From Saururus chinensis (taxonomy: Eukaryota > Streptophyta > Magnoliopsida > Piperales > Saururaceae): 64,000 nucleotides of DNA. Location: assembly GCA_035235625.1 (NCBI GenBank), contig CP141140.1, forward strand, positions 18,372,685 to 18,436,684. Reading direction: 5' to 3'. The translations under genes and the position numbers were made by a program. Below, in pieces: positions 25,801-38,438 of the stretch. Positions within the stretch are counted from its first letter, which is position 1; each line of letters begins with the position of its first letter. Under the pieces are notes generated by a model. The model worked only from the letters and a program-made list of their open reading frames with translations. It was not told the origin of the DNA and made no database searches.

Positions 25801-27390
25801 AGGTTAAAATATGCTCTACCTAAATAAATGAACTTTTTTATTTTATGTTTTTTGCAGGCTGCATTGGATGCTTTAACATCTGAAAAAGGAAAGGGTAAAG
25901 ATGAAATGGCAAATGGAGAAGTTGAAGCTGCTCAAAATACACGTATTGCTACAGAAGCTGTTGAATCAGTTGAGCATCAGATGAATAATCTGACTGTATC
26001 TGAAGTTCCTAATATGGGCCTGAATTCAGAAGATTCTGGAAACATAATTCCTGAGCTTGATAAGAAAATTAGAGCCTTGAAAAAGAAGGTAAAGTTGGCC
26101 TTTTGCTGTCTGATTTAAAGTGTAGCGTATACTTACTTGCATCGCCTTGTATGCCATAAAAGAGATTACATCAGAGAGGGATGTTATTAATGCCAACTGC
26201 CAAATGCTGCTCCAAGTGATAGGTTGTATATAAGATTACGAAAATAGACAGATTTCCAAAAACTTGGGAAGAACATTGAAGGCTCCAAATATGTTTTTCT
26301 CTTGGTTTGGATAGAAAAGATCCATTTTGAAAACCTATTATTTTGTCAATGTGGCAGTGAGAGAGAACGATACTTTTTAGCCTTGTGGAAGGCACTATTT
26401 GACATTGTTTTCAATATTTGTATTAGGCTTCTTTCACTCATTGTTTGTTTTGCATTTCGCTTATTTAATTAGCAGCTTACAGTTTATAATTTAGTGGGGT
26501 AGTTAAAAGTAGAGATTTGAGTTTGCATTTTGTGTATGATTGATGGCATGGGTTGATCATTCTGCCTTAATTTTATTGGACATCGACTTCTTCGGCATGT
26601 TCTCCTTGAAATGTGAAGCATGTCAGATTAGATGTCAAAACCTAACCCTTCAATCCTGATTTATTGATTCTAAAAACCCAACATATGCCCTAATTCTCTT
26701 GTGAATCCTAATGTAGTTGCACAATTTCGCATTGAATCTTCGAATTTTCTGATCTGGAAACAACTTTTGTTTGATATAAACAAATCAAATTTCAAAGCTG
26801 TACTTTTTTTCCTTTTTTCTAGGTTGTTTTATAAAATTTTGTTATTTGTAAATTGTATTAAGGCCTTGCTACTGTTGATAGACATGCCTTAACATGTGTA
26901 GGCTCAGAAAAACGATTTTTTGTCTTTAAAGAACCAACTGACAAATTTGTTACGATTGTAATGTGTTTCAAATTTTTTTGTCTAACTGACAAATCCATTA
27001 CCATTGAAGTGTCTCGAAAATTTTAAAGAAAAAATTTTGTGCAGTCGCCTGCACTATTATACTGCAAGGAAGATTTTGTTTTGGTCTACTGATGCTTATT
27101 TTTGTTCATATATTTTTGTGATGTAGGGCAATAGTATCTCATCTTCCTACGTGTTTTTGCATGCAAATTCAAAAATTTTAAATTTTTGGTACATACACGT
27201 AGGTCTTTTTATATTCTGTTCCTCTACGAAATAATTTGTGGATGTCATGCAGATACGCCTCACCGAGGCATTGCAGAAAGCAGACCCAGACGACTTCAAA
27301 CCTGAACAGTTGGAGAAGCTGTCAAAAGTGGATGCCTGGCGTGAAGAGCTAAAGCTTCTGGAGGATCAAAAGGCAACTCTAGTTTCATAA
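22890..27390 (+). CDS. PYM: Partner of Y14 and Mago (PYM/WIBG), four exons
   Basis: PYM binds the Mago-Y14 dimer and takes exon junction complexes apart in the cytoplasm, linking them to translation. Exons 22890-23081, 23213-23326, 25858-26088 and 27253-27390 have GT-AG borders, all in phase 0, and encode 224 aa. The N-terminal Mago/Y14-binding region is clear at residues 26-63 ([17 protein letters not shown], then [20 protein letters not shown]). A lysine-rich basic block follows in exon 2 ([13 protein letters not shown]). The middle exon is acidic and poorly conserved, and the C-terminus is a predicted helix ([19 protein letters not shown], then ELKLLEDQ). The start fits the family and lies just after a GC-rich leader. 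Introns 2 and 3 (2531 and 1164 bp) hold nothing recognised. Confidence 0.93.
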
Positions 27391-28565
27391 TTTTTATTGC
27401 TTAAAGTTCAGTGTCTGTCGAGTATTTATAAGATGTAATATAGATTTACCATGTAATTTTAGTTTGGGATGTTGACTGCCCTTTTCAAGAATGGTCATGC
27501 ATGCCAGAGGTGACAACGGGGAACTAGATTTATCTTTTTTGTATTTTTTTTATCTTTGTAGTACTTGGCTTCGATATTTATTCTCTTCTGAAAATGCTTA
27601 TTGTCTTTTTTTTGGCTTTTTTGTTTTTAACCTCGGGTGTAACTACAAGAAATGGGTATATATATTAGTTGCTTCCCCTTTTGTAAGTCCTTCCGGAATG
27701 CAATAGCTAGTGTCTAATTCTGTTGTGTTTTTAAGCTTATCTTATCAAAGGTCAAAGGTCAAGACGGAATCACCGAGGATCATGCTAATAAGGGGCTCTG
27801 TGAGTTGGATTTTTTAGAAATAGAAGATTTTTTTTTTAAATTAATTTTAAAAATTTACCGTTGTTGAATGTGAATTATTGTTGATAATAAAAAAATTAGA
27901 TTAAGGTTAGATATTGCATCAGATTTAAATTTTAAATTAATATAACTCTTTCTTTTAAATTCAGATATGTATGTTTTTAGTATTATTATGTTTATAAATT
28001 TGAGTTTTATTAAATAAGATTTTATATGGGTAAGTAATTTTAAAATTTTAAAGTAGGTCTTACCTTATATTATATTTTTCGAGGTTTAAAATAATATAAG
28101 AGATAACCATTGAAAAATAATAAAATATGTAATTTCAAAATGGGGCTGTAAGTTAGAATTGACAGAGCACCTCATGAGGTGATTTGGTAATTTAAGTTAA
28201 TTTTGACTTGAAATGCTTAGAATAATTTTGCTGACCTTTCATATATAAATATGATTTTGATAATTTAGGCCAAAATTAGGGAAAAATTAAAAAAATCTTA
28301 CATAAATTTGATATTCAAACAGCACCGAAATGTGGTTGAGATTACTTTTCTTGACATCATGTTCACTACAACCCTCTTTTTACAAAATATGATGTTTGGG
28401 TAGCCCTATGTAGACCTTTGAGTAATTATCATTGTCGTTTTTTGAAAATCATGTGATTGAGCCCTTGCAAAAACTAACTTCTGAAGGTGGTTTCATTACT
28501 TCGTGGTAAAATCTAAATACATTTGATAAATAATCTTCTTTTAAGAAATGCATTATTAGCTCAGG
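27391..28565. other. 3' flank of PYM and AT-rich intergenic DNA
   Basis: The PYM 3' UTR should occupy the first few hundred bases. The remainder is strongly AT-rich with no recognised gene. Confidence 0.4.
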
Positions 28566-28570
28566 CTAAG

Positions 28571-29284
28571 TGTTAGCTCTTCAACTAGTTGTATAGACAA
28601 AGGGTCTAGTAACCCCTTAGACTTGGCAACGAATAACTAAGTCTCCTTAATAATGGATGGCTAGGGATGCCTTGGCATTGGAGCACTTGGGTATTAGTAT
28701 AGGAATCATTGGAGCATCACTTAGTATGTTGGATACAATTGCAGTGCATGTTGAAACAAGTTCTAACTTGGGTGGCGAGTTGGGCACCATGGATGAAATC
28801 CTATGATTGTTGGGACTTGTCCATTTAAATTCTACAGTTTCTTAGCTTGAGTAGGAGACATAGGAATAACTTCCCTTCGACCCCATGACTCTTGGAGGTA
28901 TTGATGTATAGGCTTTTAGCTAGACAAGGAGTCTACAATTTTCTTAGTTTAGGATAAGATAAGTTGCCTTAGGGGGCAGAGTTAGAGAGAGAATGAACCT
29001 CTTGTATAAGTGAGACTTGTAATGCTTAATTGTAATTGGATTAAGCATGGGCTGAGCTTATATAAAGGGGCCAGCCACTTTATATATTAGAATTTTAGCC
29101 AACTTTTCTCCGTCATTATTATAACAGATTATAGCAATAAAGTATAGGGCATAGCCCCATTACACAGAGATGGTTTTGTGTTGTCAAGATCATTTTCCCT
29201 GTGTATACGAGTGAGAAGGACAAAATACACTGTAATCAAGCTATCACGTGAACAAATACTAGGCATAATTTCACGCCCATAACA
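28571..29284 (+). mobile_element. Solo LTR of 714 bp
   Basis: The ends are inverted, TGTTAG...ATAACA. The flanks are CTAAG (28566-28570) and TTAAG (29285-29289), a 5-bp target duplication with one mismatch. Inside are a TATA box (TTATATAAAG, 29059-29068) and a poly(A) signal AATAAA (29136-29141), in the order expected for U3 and R on the plus strand. No primer-binding site or polyprotein follows, so LTR-LTR recombination probably removed the rest. Confidence 0.7.
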
Positions 29285-29289
29285 TTAAG

Positions 29290-30916
29290 CCTGTCATGGA
29301 GGGGCCACCTCATCTATTTTGAGTGGGTGAGAAGCCTTTTGTAAGTATTTTGTCCTCCATGAACAAGACAAGATTGTGACCACTGGATCAAGATGATGTG
29401 ATCAATTCTGCCAAAAAGTAAAGATGAAGAAAATGGAGACTAATTCCTTTTCATAGTTGCCAGAATCCGTTCATTTTTAAAAAAAGGAAGGAATCTTAGG
29501 GAAGGAATTTAAAGCTCTTTCAGTTGTCCCAACCTTTTGGCCTCTTGGTTTCGAAGTCTGAATCTGACCTTGTAAATTGGTCCAACCTTTTTCTAGGAAC
29601 AAAACGTTTTCATTTTATGAACGACAAGAGATGATGCCAACCAGCCAAGGGGTGTTACTGTAACGGGTTATCATAGGTTAGTAGGTTGCAATTTTCAAGC
29701 CACCTTGTTTTTTACATATAGAATCATCAAGAAATATGGTGGTTACTGCACGTTGATACCCGGGAAATTCGGTGGCCATGACTTCCTTGCATTCTCCAGC
29801 TCCACACGTTTCATTCCACTAAAAGTTCGGAGTATCTGATAGATATCATCTAGACAACGATAGTGATAATTTGTCATCAGCCAATCCAACCACTGGTTTG
29901 GTATCTAGTATCTCTCCTGTCGAAGGAGAAGTTCAAGTTCGAATCAAACCTGTGACACCTCAGGGGAGGAGGGATCTTTGATGTATATAAAAAGAAAACG
30001 ATATTAGCCATCAAGTACTTGTTTATGAATATTTACTATGGACTGCATGTGCAGGATTTGGAAGGAGGCCATTATGTACACTACGGCAATGGAGACACCC
30101 AAGTACCAAGCATGAAGCTGGTTCCTCTTCTTTGCCGGAATCCCGTGAGAGTTTTGAGCTGCAAGAGAAACTTTGGATGATCACCGTATTAGCTTCACCC
30201 GTTTCATGGGGATTGGTGACCCACATTTCAATTGATAGCGGTTGATGTCAACCTGGTCTGGGTCCAACTGTCTGCATGCAAGAAACCTACAAGTAACAAG
30301 TGGGAGCAAGGGGCTTCCCGCCTCTTCGTGCAACTTTAGGCCAACATATGGGACTCACTCTAAAAAATCGGCTTCAATTTAATTAGGATTACTTTGATTA
30401 TATTTAAGAAAATTTGGATAAATTAAAATTTAGAAAGAATTCAGCTAAAGGGTTTACATGAAGGCTTGCATGAAAACCCAAAGTATAAACGGGGTCAAGG
30501 GGAACCTCACTTGGAAAATTAACCGGTTACTGAAACTCCCATCATAAAACCTATTTAAACTGTCTTTAAAAATAAGAATAAAAATTTAAATAAACCCTAA
30601 GAGACGATAAATTTGGGATCAAAAATTTTGGCAATCGATACTTTGATGGAGTTTATATGCCTCTAGACTTGTTTAATTTGATTTTGTATTGATTATAAAG
30701 GACGCTAGTGTAATAAGGATAAGGAGTGTTTAAGGAACAAGGAGAGAAAGATGAGGTTTTCGATGCATTAGCATTCTAACTTCAGTTAATAAAGCGAATT
30801 ATAGGTTGATTGTTGAACATCACAAAAGCAATCTCACCGAAAGTCTTAGTAGATTCAGTGGATATCACTTGGCTATCAACGTACATAAAATTGTAAAAGG
30901 TAAACTGTATAAATTA
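29290..30916. other. Intergenic, nothing recognised
   Basis: No gene, RNA or element could be supported. Short ORFs show no recognisable domain. Confidence 0.4.
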
Positions 30917-31021
30917 TACCTCCTCTGTCTTATATTAATAGTTTTATATATATTTTTAAAATAAATTAATTTTATTTTAAAAACTTAAATAAAGCTATTA
31001 TTGTAGAACATAGAGAATATT
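30917..31021. mobile_element. Stowaway-like MITE, about 105 bp
   Basis: TACCTCCTCTGTCTTATATT plus AATAGTTTTA at the left has an imperfect inverted copy at the right (minus strand TATTCTCTATGTTCTAC, then AATAGCTTTA). It is TA-bounded and non-coding. Confidence 0.55.
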
Positions 31022-31043
31022 AAACCATAAGAAGACAACTTAT

Positions 31044-31153
31044 ATACTTCTTCTATTTTTTATTAATAGCTTTATTTGACTTATTAAAATGAACTAATTT
31101 TAATTTATTTTAAAAAATTAAATAAAACTATTAATGAGGGATGGAGGGAGTTT
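31044..31153. mobile_element. Stowaway-like MITE, about 110 bp
   Basis: TACTTCTTCTATTTTTTATT plus AATAGCTTTA at the left pairs with the right end, whose minus strand reads ACTCCCTCCATCCCTCATT then AATAGTTTTA. It lies 22 bp from the previous MITE and belongs to the same or a close family. Confidence 0.6.
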
Positions 31154-32117
31154 AATGGATCATGTAAAGGATTTTGAGTCTCGAGCCATCATGTGGACAA
31201 GTATTTTAAACATTTAGCGCAAATAACAAGTTGTATATATTTAAGTTGCAACTTAAATGTATACTGATTCACAAACTAATTTTTTCAAACAATTGTAGAA
31301 TATAAAATATATAGATCCATCTGTTGAACATCTTTAAGAAAGTTAAGATTGCATAATAGAATATGAATATATTAATAATTTGTTTCTTAAAAGCTGGAGC
31401 TTTTGGGAATACTAGTTATCTAATATAGTATTAAAGCCAGTTGTATGTTTGAGTCCCGTCATGGGTGTGTGCTCCTGTGGATGTTAAAAGTGAATGCCAA
31501 ATTATATAGTAGATATATTTATAATTTATCTCTTAAAAGGAAAAAGTTTGTATGAATCACATATGTCAGCATGATCATTATATCGAGAACCAATAGTGGA
31601 GGAAGCTAAAAACCAATATGCCCCCCAAAATCTAAACGTCTGATGATGCCTAAGCTCGCACGCATCACACAGGCTCATCCAAATGCGACAAATCTTAAAA
31701 ACTCGAGTGTAAATCCAGGCTCATTCAAACGAGAATTCTAAAAACTCAAAAACTTTTGAGAACCATAGCTATATAACAAAGTTTTCTTCATAAACGCCAG
31801 TTTCGGACAAGCCACTTCTGTAGATTTGTCTTGTTTTTCATAAACAGCGTTGAATCTTCATGGTATAACTGGCAATTAAATCGCTGCAACTCTTTAGCGA
31901 CTCCAAACCCTCACTACTCAGTGTCCTTTTTTCTTTTTTCACTCCACAGCCATTGATGTTTGATAGCCATAACATTGAGAACAGCAGCGACGTCCTAGCT
32001 ATCTTACAAGTTTTAGAATGTGACAACTGACAATTTTCAACTTTGCTATTAACAAGAATAAATTTATACACCGTATTGGCCATGTACCATTCAAGATATG
32101 ACCCTTGAGCATATTAT
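31154..32117. other. Intergenic, nothing recognised
   Basis: AT-rich sequence upstream of the Copia element. An 81-codon minus-strand ORF at 31838-32083 has no recognised domain. Confidence 0.4.
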
Positions 32118-32313
32118 TGTGAGGCGAACCATAAGTCAGCCCAATAGAATGGCAAAGATCACTCCAACAACTTATTGACTTGAGTCAAAGATTGTATATT
32201 TTGCTGTAACAAATTACTCTATCTATTGTAAACTACTTTCAAGTAAAAGGGAACTAAATCCCTGAATCAAGTAACCTATAAATAGGATGTATGTAAGGAC
32301 TGAAATTCTCACA
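32118..32313 (+). repeat. 5' LTR of the Copia element (196 bp)
   Basis: It begins TGTGAG and ends CTCACA, a perfect 6-bp inverted terminus, and stops exactly at the primer-binding site. CTATAAATA (32276-32284) is a plausible TATA box. The length fits small Copia LTRs. Confidence 0.7.
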
Positions 32314-32322
32314 TGGTATCAG
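32314..32322 (+). other. Primer-binding site for initiator tRNA-Met
   Basis: TGGTATCAG directly follows the LTR. It is the usual plant Copia primer-binding site, complementary to the 3' part of initiator tRNA-Met. The following bases deviate from the usual AGC continuation. Confidence 0.75.
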
Positions 32323-32829
32323 CCAAGAAACCAATTTGATTCTTCACCATTCCGTCCAGTACCTTCTCTAATCATGTCTTCGGTCACCAATTTTGCTACA
32401 ACAATTCCCTTCATAGATTTCACCGGCACTCCTCTTCCTATTGTCAAGAGCATTTCTTAGGAAGTCTCAGTGAAACTTGCATCCACCAACTACTATATGT
32501 GGAAGATGCAGGTGTTACTAGTTCTTCGTTCCCACGGTCTTATTGGATTGATTCATGACAATTTGGCTTGTCTTGCTGGTGACAACAGTGATCCCACTAT
32601 TCGTGTGTGATTCCGCCTTGATCAGATAGTCTTGGCGTGACTTGCCACCTCTATTTCTAAGGATGTTCTTCCCCAGGTTGACCATTGTGATTGTGCCCAC
32701 TCTTTTTGGGCAATAATGGAGGTGCTATATGGAAAATTGGCTCGATCGCGCATCTAAGGACTCAAAGGGGAGCTTCACAGCCTCTCCAAGGGGTCTCTCT
32801 CTATCAGTGAATATATTAATAAAGCCTAG

Positions 32830-34942
32830 TGTAACACCTAGACCCGAATAACCCGACTCAGACCGGGGGTTAGATTGGAAGACAGAATCGGAGTGTATAA
32901 AATAAGTAGAAAAATTAAAACCATCTGACCAAGAGCTGCAGACTCTGAGTGTGAGAGTCATAACATACTTCTATGCGCTATAAAGCTATAATATTTTGTT
33001 GCACATAGACCAGAACAAACCTAATTTTATAATTAATTTGGATCGGGCCAACGTTATCGTTCCGTTGGTTGCTTACGTACATATTAGATACCATCTCTGA
33101 CATTATTCCAATACGATTGGATCCAAACGTAGTTTTGCCTAATAGCTACTACATTTATTAGACATCATAAAATCTTATACGATAAAATACATATATTTTA
33201 TATCCGAATAATTAATTCAGAATCAGACGGAAATCTTATAAATCATCGGAGTCCAACAGAAGTCAATAAAGCAGTGAAATACACATCTCACGTAGGTGAG
33301 CAAAATCACACATTCTAATCTATCATAGAGCAGAGCAAAATACACAACAGAACATGTTGGATCATATCAGATAATATCAGATTTCATCCGACCATACTAA
33401 TCAGAGTAAATCGGAGTACATCATATCACAATAGAGCATTTTAGTGTAATTCGGATTACCATAGAATATATAAGTAGATCTTATAGAAACATATAGCATA
33501 TATCATACCATAACAAAGTATATATCTTAATTAGTATATTATTAATTAAGATATGCATGCATATAACTTATTTTAAATTGAAAGATCTGAAAAACGTACT
33601 CCCCTGCAGTTTTAGAAGTGACGACGTTCGAAGTTGCTCGTTTCCTCATAGCGTCTTTCCTTTTAGGTCCGAACATTGTGGGCAGAACATCCTCTAACCC
33701 CGGAACATTTTTTCTTTTTGCGCCCGTAAGCTACGGACAAAACCTCCCCTTCACTTGGGAGCATTCTTTGCTTCCCACGCCTGTAGGTGGCGGGCAGAAC
33801 CTCCCCTTACCAGGAGACACTTTATCCTCATCGCACCTATAGGCGGCGGACAAACCTCCCCTTACCCGGAGACACTTTTCCCTTCCCGCGCCCGTAGGCG
33901 ATGGGCAAAACCTCCCATTGCCTCTGGGATGTTTCCCTTAAATATCATTACTAACTTGATAAATGGACTCTTCCATTGCGTTGATCACCCTCAAATTAGC
34001 TAGGAATGCCTCTTGAATGACTCGAATCATGCTTAAAATGAGTAAGAAATGAAAAACAGAAGATAAGAAAATGTGGGAGAATCTCCCATTACCCGGAGAT
34101 ATTTTATCTTTTCCGGGCTAGTACGCAGTGGACAGGACCTCCCCTTGCCCCGGTACATTTCTCTTATCCTGCATTGCTAACTCGAAGAATGAACGCTTCC
34201 ATTGCGTAGAACACCCTCGAATTAGTTAATAATACTTTTTGAATGGAAGAAAACGAATGCCGAATAACTCCAGAAACTCCCCCGGAAGAATGAACTGAAA
34301 TATCTATTTATAATATATGATTGTGCGAGCGAACAGGAAAAGTGGAATACGCAGGCACGTGCTCGTGCCACGTGGTGCATTTTAATTGGACCAAATTCGA
34401 AGTCGGCACGCGTCACCGCACTATGCGCAGTGTGTGCGGTCCACCGTGTGATCGCGCAGGACCCACATCACGCGGATGGCCACGATTGTGCACCATTTTC
34501 ACGGCGTGGCAGCTCGGCTCCATCTCCGGCTTAGCTCGGCTCGGCTTGCTGATGTCAGCTATTTCATCTTTTCTTAAATATTTTATTATTATTTCTTTCA
34601 AATACAATTCTAACTTTAAAACGCGATAACTTTATATCCCGAAGTCGGAATTGCATGATCTTGGTACCGATGGACTCGTATCGACGAGCCCTTCAAAACT
34701 ATACATGGGTAGGTTATCTCACACTTTGATAGTGGGTCCCGCCTATATGGCACTCTTCTTGAGGCCGTAACTTTTGTTCCCAACCTCCATTTTTCGTGTT
34801 CTTTGAGTCGTTGTGCTTGTTACTTTGAACTCTAACCAAATATGGGAATTTCATCTCCTCAAACCCTTGAAAAGTTAACTAAAATTATATAATTACCCCT
34901 AACACTATGAAGTTAAGCGTAATCGGGACACGGGGTGTAATA
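32830..34942 (+). mobile_element. Solo LTR (2113 bp) inserted in the Copia gag region
   Basis: The flanks carry a perfect 5-bp target duplication, CCTAG at 32825-32829 and 34943-34947. The termini are inverted, TGTAACACC and GGTGTAATA; the last two bases are TA instead of the usual CA. No polyprotein lies inside. TGTAACACC ends are common in plant Ty3-type elements, but the lineage is inferred only from this. It holds a short tandem array (33720-33930). Its 3' 300 bp resemble 63355-63684. Confidence 0.8.
33720..33930. repeat. Tandem array, unit about 55-58 bp, about four copies
   Basis: Each unit has a CGCCCGTAG-like segment, then GGCGGGCAGAACCTCCCCTT and a GGAGACACTTT-like segment. A further diverged unit appears near 34090-34160. 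The array lies in the middle of the solo LTR. Confidence 0.7.
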
Positions 34943-35051
34943 CCTAGTCTCTGGCTCACACTCTTGCTATGGATGGAAAGCCAGTCGATGACGACAACTT
35001 CATCATCCTCCTACAAAAGGGTCTCAAACCTGAATTTGACATGGCTTGCTC

Positions 35052-38000
35052 TGTCATGCCCCGGTGATGCCCGACCCGAGCCGAACCCGGTCCAGGGGCC
35101 GGTCAAGCGCGCGGGGGCGACGAAGTGAAAATTGAGAAATGATCTAGCGGAAGACTTAACCCTAACCACGGGCGATTAACAGCAACACGGAGTGCACACA
35201 ATCCTTTGAGCAAGAGTAAATAAAAGGGAAGAAAAAGGTGTTGCTTATCACAAAGTAAACAACAATCTCAAACCCACAAACTTAGTTAAGTAAAGCCCAC
35301 ATTAGCTCAAAATAAGTCATAATCATCACAACTGTAGTATATGACATAAATCCAAAACAAGAACCCTACACAAAGGTTCGACCATAAAGCATGAAACAAA
35401 TGCAGGTAAGTCACTCAACGATCTCCATCATCACACCCAAGCTACCTCTGACCTTTCCTCAAAGAGGCAATCCTGTCCGTCTGCGTGTCGCACCACGCAG
35501 CCCCAAATCAAAACACAAAAGAGGGGTGAGTTTTAACACTCAGCAATGGTTTTAATATCACTGTCAACGTAGAAAATACGATAGCTTAAAAATGAGATCG
35601 TTTAGATCAAAGATTTACATAGTGCATCACTTTCTGATCACACAATCACATCACCTAACACTGCATCATAATGCATAATTCAACCTGCATGGATGTATCT
35701 CTAGCATACATATTCCCACATGCATTCACATCATAACCAATCCCGCATGGATGTATCTCTAACATACATATTCCCACATGCATTACATCAAAATCAACAT
35801 GCATGAATGTATCTCTAACATACATATTCCACATGCATAACATCAACATCAACATGCATGGATGTATCTCTAACATACATATTCCACATGCATAACATCA
35901 ACATCAACATGCATGGATGTATCTCTAACATACATATTTCACATGCATAACATCAACATCAACATGCATGGATGTATCTCTAACATGCATATTCCACATG
36001 CATAACATCAAGTCAAACTCCATCAAGGAGTAACCACACAATAATGTCACACAGACGGGAGCATAGACAAGGCCACGAAGGCGTGTCATGGTCCAAAATT
36101 CTACACAAGAATTCAAGAAAGATCGGGGTTGTCAATCCCTAATACTGCTCGCCCTGGACGATCCTGGCCAAGGATGTCCCATTCTCACACAGAGAATCTA
36201 GAGCAGGGGTGTTCGCCAGTGGACATCTCCTGCGGAGGGAAGAGCCCGAGTTCTCACACAGAGAACCCTAGAACACGTGGTAGCGGGGTGCACACGGCAT
36301 ACCACACTGGATTCTCAGGGTCCAGATGACACACATAATAACATTCTCACATATCCGCAAGACAAGTACACAACTTGTCCCCACATCATTCCATTAAACA
36401 AGACTCAACCCGGGGAGTGCACTCGTTCCACATAGGAACTTCAAATCAAAATATGTCCTTTCGGACCAATCAACTTGCGATTAATCCACGACCGATAAAC
36501 CCGGCACACAATTCCATCACATTGCATCCAATCGGTCAAATTCGATTAATCACGATGAAGCCTCAATTGAAAATCCATTTTCATGACGCGTGCAGCATGG
36601 TACATGCGTGGGCAAAGCATACATGAATCCTAATCATGATAAGTGTTCTCACCAGCCCCTAATGCATCATTCATAATCACAATATTAAGCTTCAACATCA
36701 TCATTTAACCCCCACATGTGTGTGTGTAACTAGTAGAAGCCTTTCACATAATGCATATCAACATGCTTGAAAATCAACTCACTACCACACTACACATGTG
36801 AATTTCTATCTAAACATGAATTCCAGCGGAAATCATAGTAGAAGAATCGTTGAAATCATAGCTAGATTCAAAACTCAACCACAAAGGCTAAACACATATA
36901 ACATCACTCATTTCATCATTGAGTCATGGCATTCACCAACATCCACACACCACTAACCACAATCTATCATGACAAATACGTCCAACAATGATTATAGTCC
37001 TATTGAAAATATATGCTTATCCAAAGGGAAACAACCGTTCATAATTTCAAGATAACGATTCCAACATCATGCCACAAAACATAAGTCATCCCACCATCTT
37101 TAAGCATATGTCTCAACTCTATAAACTCAATAGCATGTATTTCCAATAGCCTAACATAGCTTAAAACACTCCACATTCATATGAAATTGGCAAGCTAAAG
37201 TGGAATCATCAAAATAGACATCATATGCACAACACACAATTTCCTGTATAGCCGATCGATCGCCCTTCAGGCCGTTCGATCGGTTACACGCAAAAATTTA
37301 AAATTTACAGTTCAGCCGATCGATCGCCCTGCAAGGCCGATCGATCGCCAACACGGCAGAACAATCATCTTCTTCCTTTCGCAAAATCAAACCGAAACAT
37401 CATAGATAACACTTCAAATCCACATCTACCACCCTAATCATCATCAAAAGTCCTCCTTGACTTCCAGAATATCAAACCAAACCATAATAATGCAAAACCC
37501 TAAGAAATCGAGATTAAATAATTCCATTTTCTAATCTTACCATTAACACACTAAATCAAGCAAACCATTTCGAAATAAGCCAAAAATGAAGAGTTTTACC
37601 ATGGATAAATAGAGATTTCGAAGACCCATTACCTCAGCACTTGATTAAGCTCGGATTGAAGAGTCACCCTTCTTGAAATCCTTGAAAACACAATGAGTTT
37701 GAATTAAACTCTAATAGAAATCAATTTACCCAAGAAATCCCTAATTAAACCTTAGATCTAGGGCTTGTTGGTAGTAAAAATCGAATTTTGAATGTTAGGG
37801 TTTGTAGTAAAACATAAATCAGTAGCTTTTGATGGTCAAAAACGAATTGAATCAAGGGGAAAATGGTAGATTTGGAAGAAATTAAGAGAAAAGCCATGGA
37901 TTAGTGCTTAATTAGAGCAAGCTTACCTTAATCGGCTTCTAATTCGGGCCTAAGTGGGGATTAGGCCAGCCCTCCTTCCTTAGCCTATTCCCAAAAATGG

Positions 38001-38438
38001 AAATGGCTCTGGTTTGCCCTTTATAGTAAGGGTTGGGGTAGGCATAGGTAAGTTTTGGGGTGTAAATATGAAAAGTAGGCTAAAAGTGGGTATTTTATAA
38101 ATTTAAGCACAATTTAAGCCTAATAAAATTCTGAAAATTTTTGTGGGACCTTAAGCATATGTCTAGGTTCATTTGACACAAAAATAAATTTTTCGACGGT
38201 GGGGCCCACAGGGGTCCCGCCAAAAGCCTAATTTTTGGGAAAATAATGAAAATTCCAAAAATTCACATTTGGTTTAAAATCACTCAAAACCACTAATATT
38301 GAAGTTGATTTTGGTTAAAACTATCACAAATACTATTTATTTACGAAATCACCGAATAAGATCAAAAAATGCGTAAATCTCACGATAACCCATAATTAAA
38401 GAAAACCAAAACCCGGTTTAAGGATGAGGGTCCTTACA
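35052..38438 (+). mobile_element. Solo LTR (3387 bp), second insertion in the Copia gag region
   Basis: A perfect 5-bp target duplication, TGCTC, lies at 35047-35051 and 38439-38443. The element begins TGTCATGCCCC and ends GGGTCCTTACA, so TG...CA. Such ends and a multi-kilobase LTR recall Tekay/Del-type Ty3 chromoviruses; this assignment is inferred. No coding domain lies inside. It contains a tandem array (35686-36010) and two clusters of GATCGATC palindromes (37251-37350). Confidence 0.82.
35686..36010. repeat. Tandem array, unit about 52-62 bp, six copies
   Basis: Each unit contains GCATGGATGTATCTCTAACA, then TACATATTCCACATGCAT and a CATCAACATCAA spacer of variable length. The repeated ATGCAT strings create short false ORFs on the minus strand. 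Confidence 0.8.

Noticed and set aside
29930..29975. tRNA-like GTTCGAATC box
   Set aside because: No matching A box, anticodon arm or acceptor stem around it.
35686..36010. CRISPR-like array
   Set aside because: Units of variable length with no unique spacers, inside a plant LTR; this is an ordinary tandem repeat.
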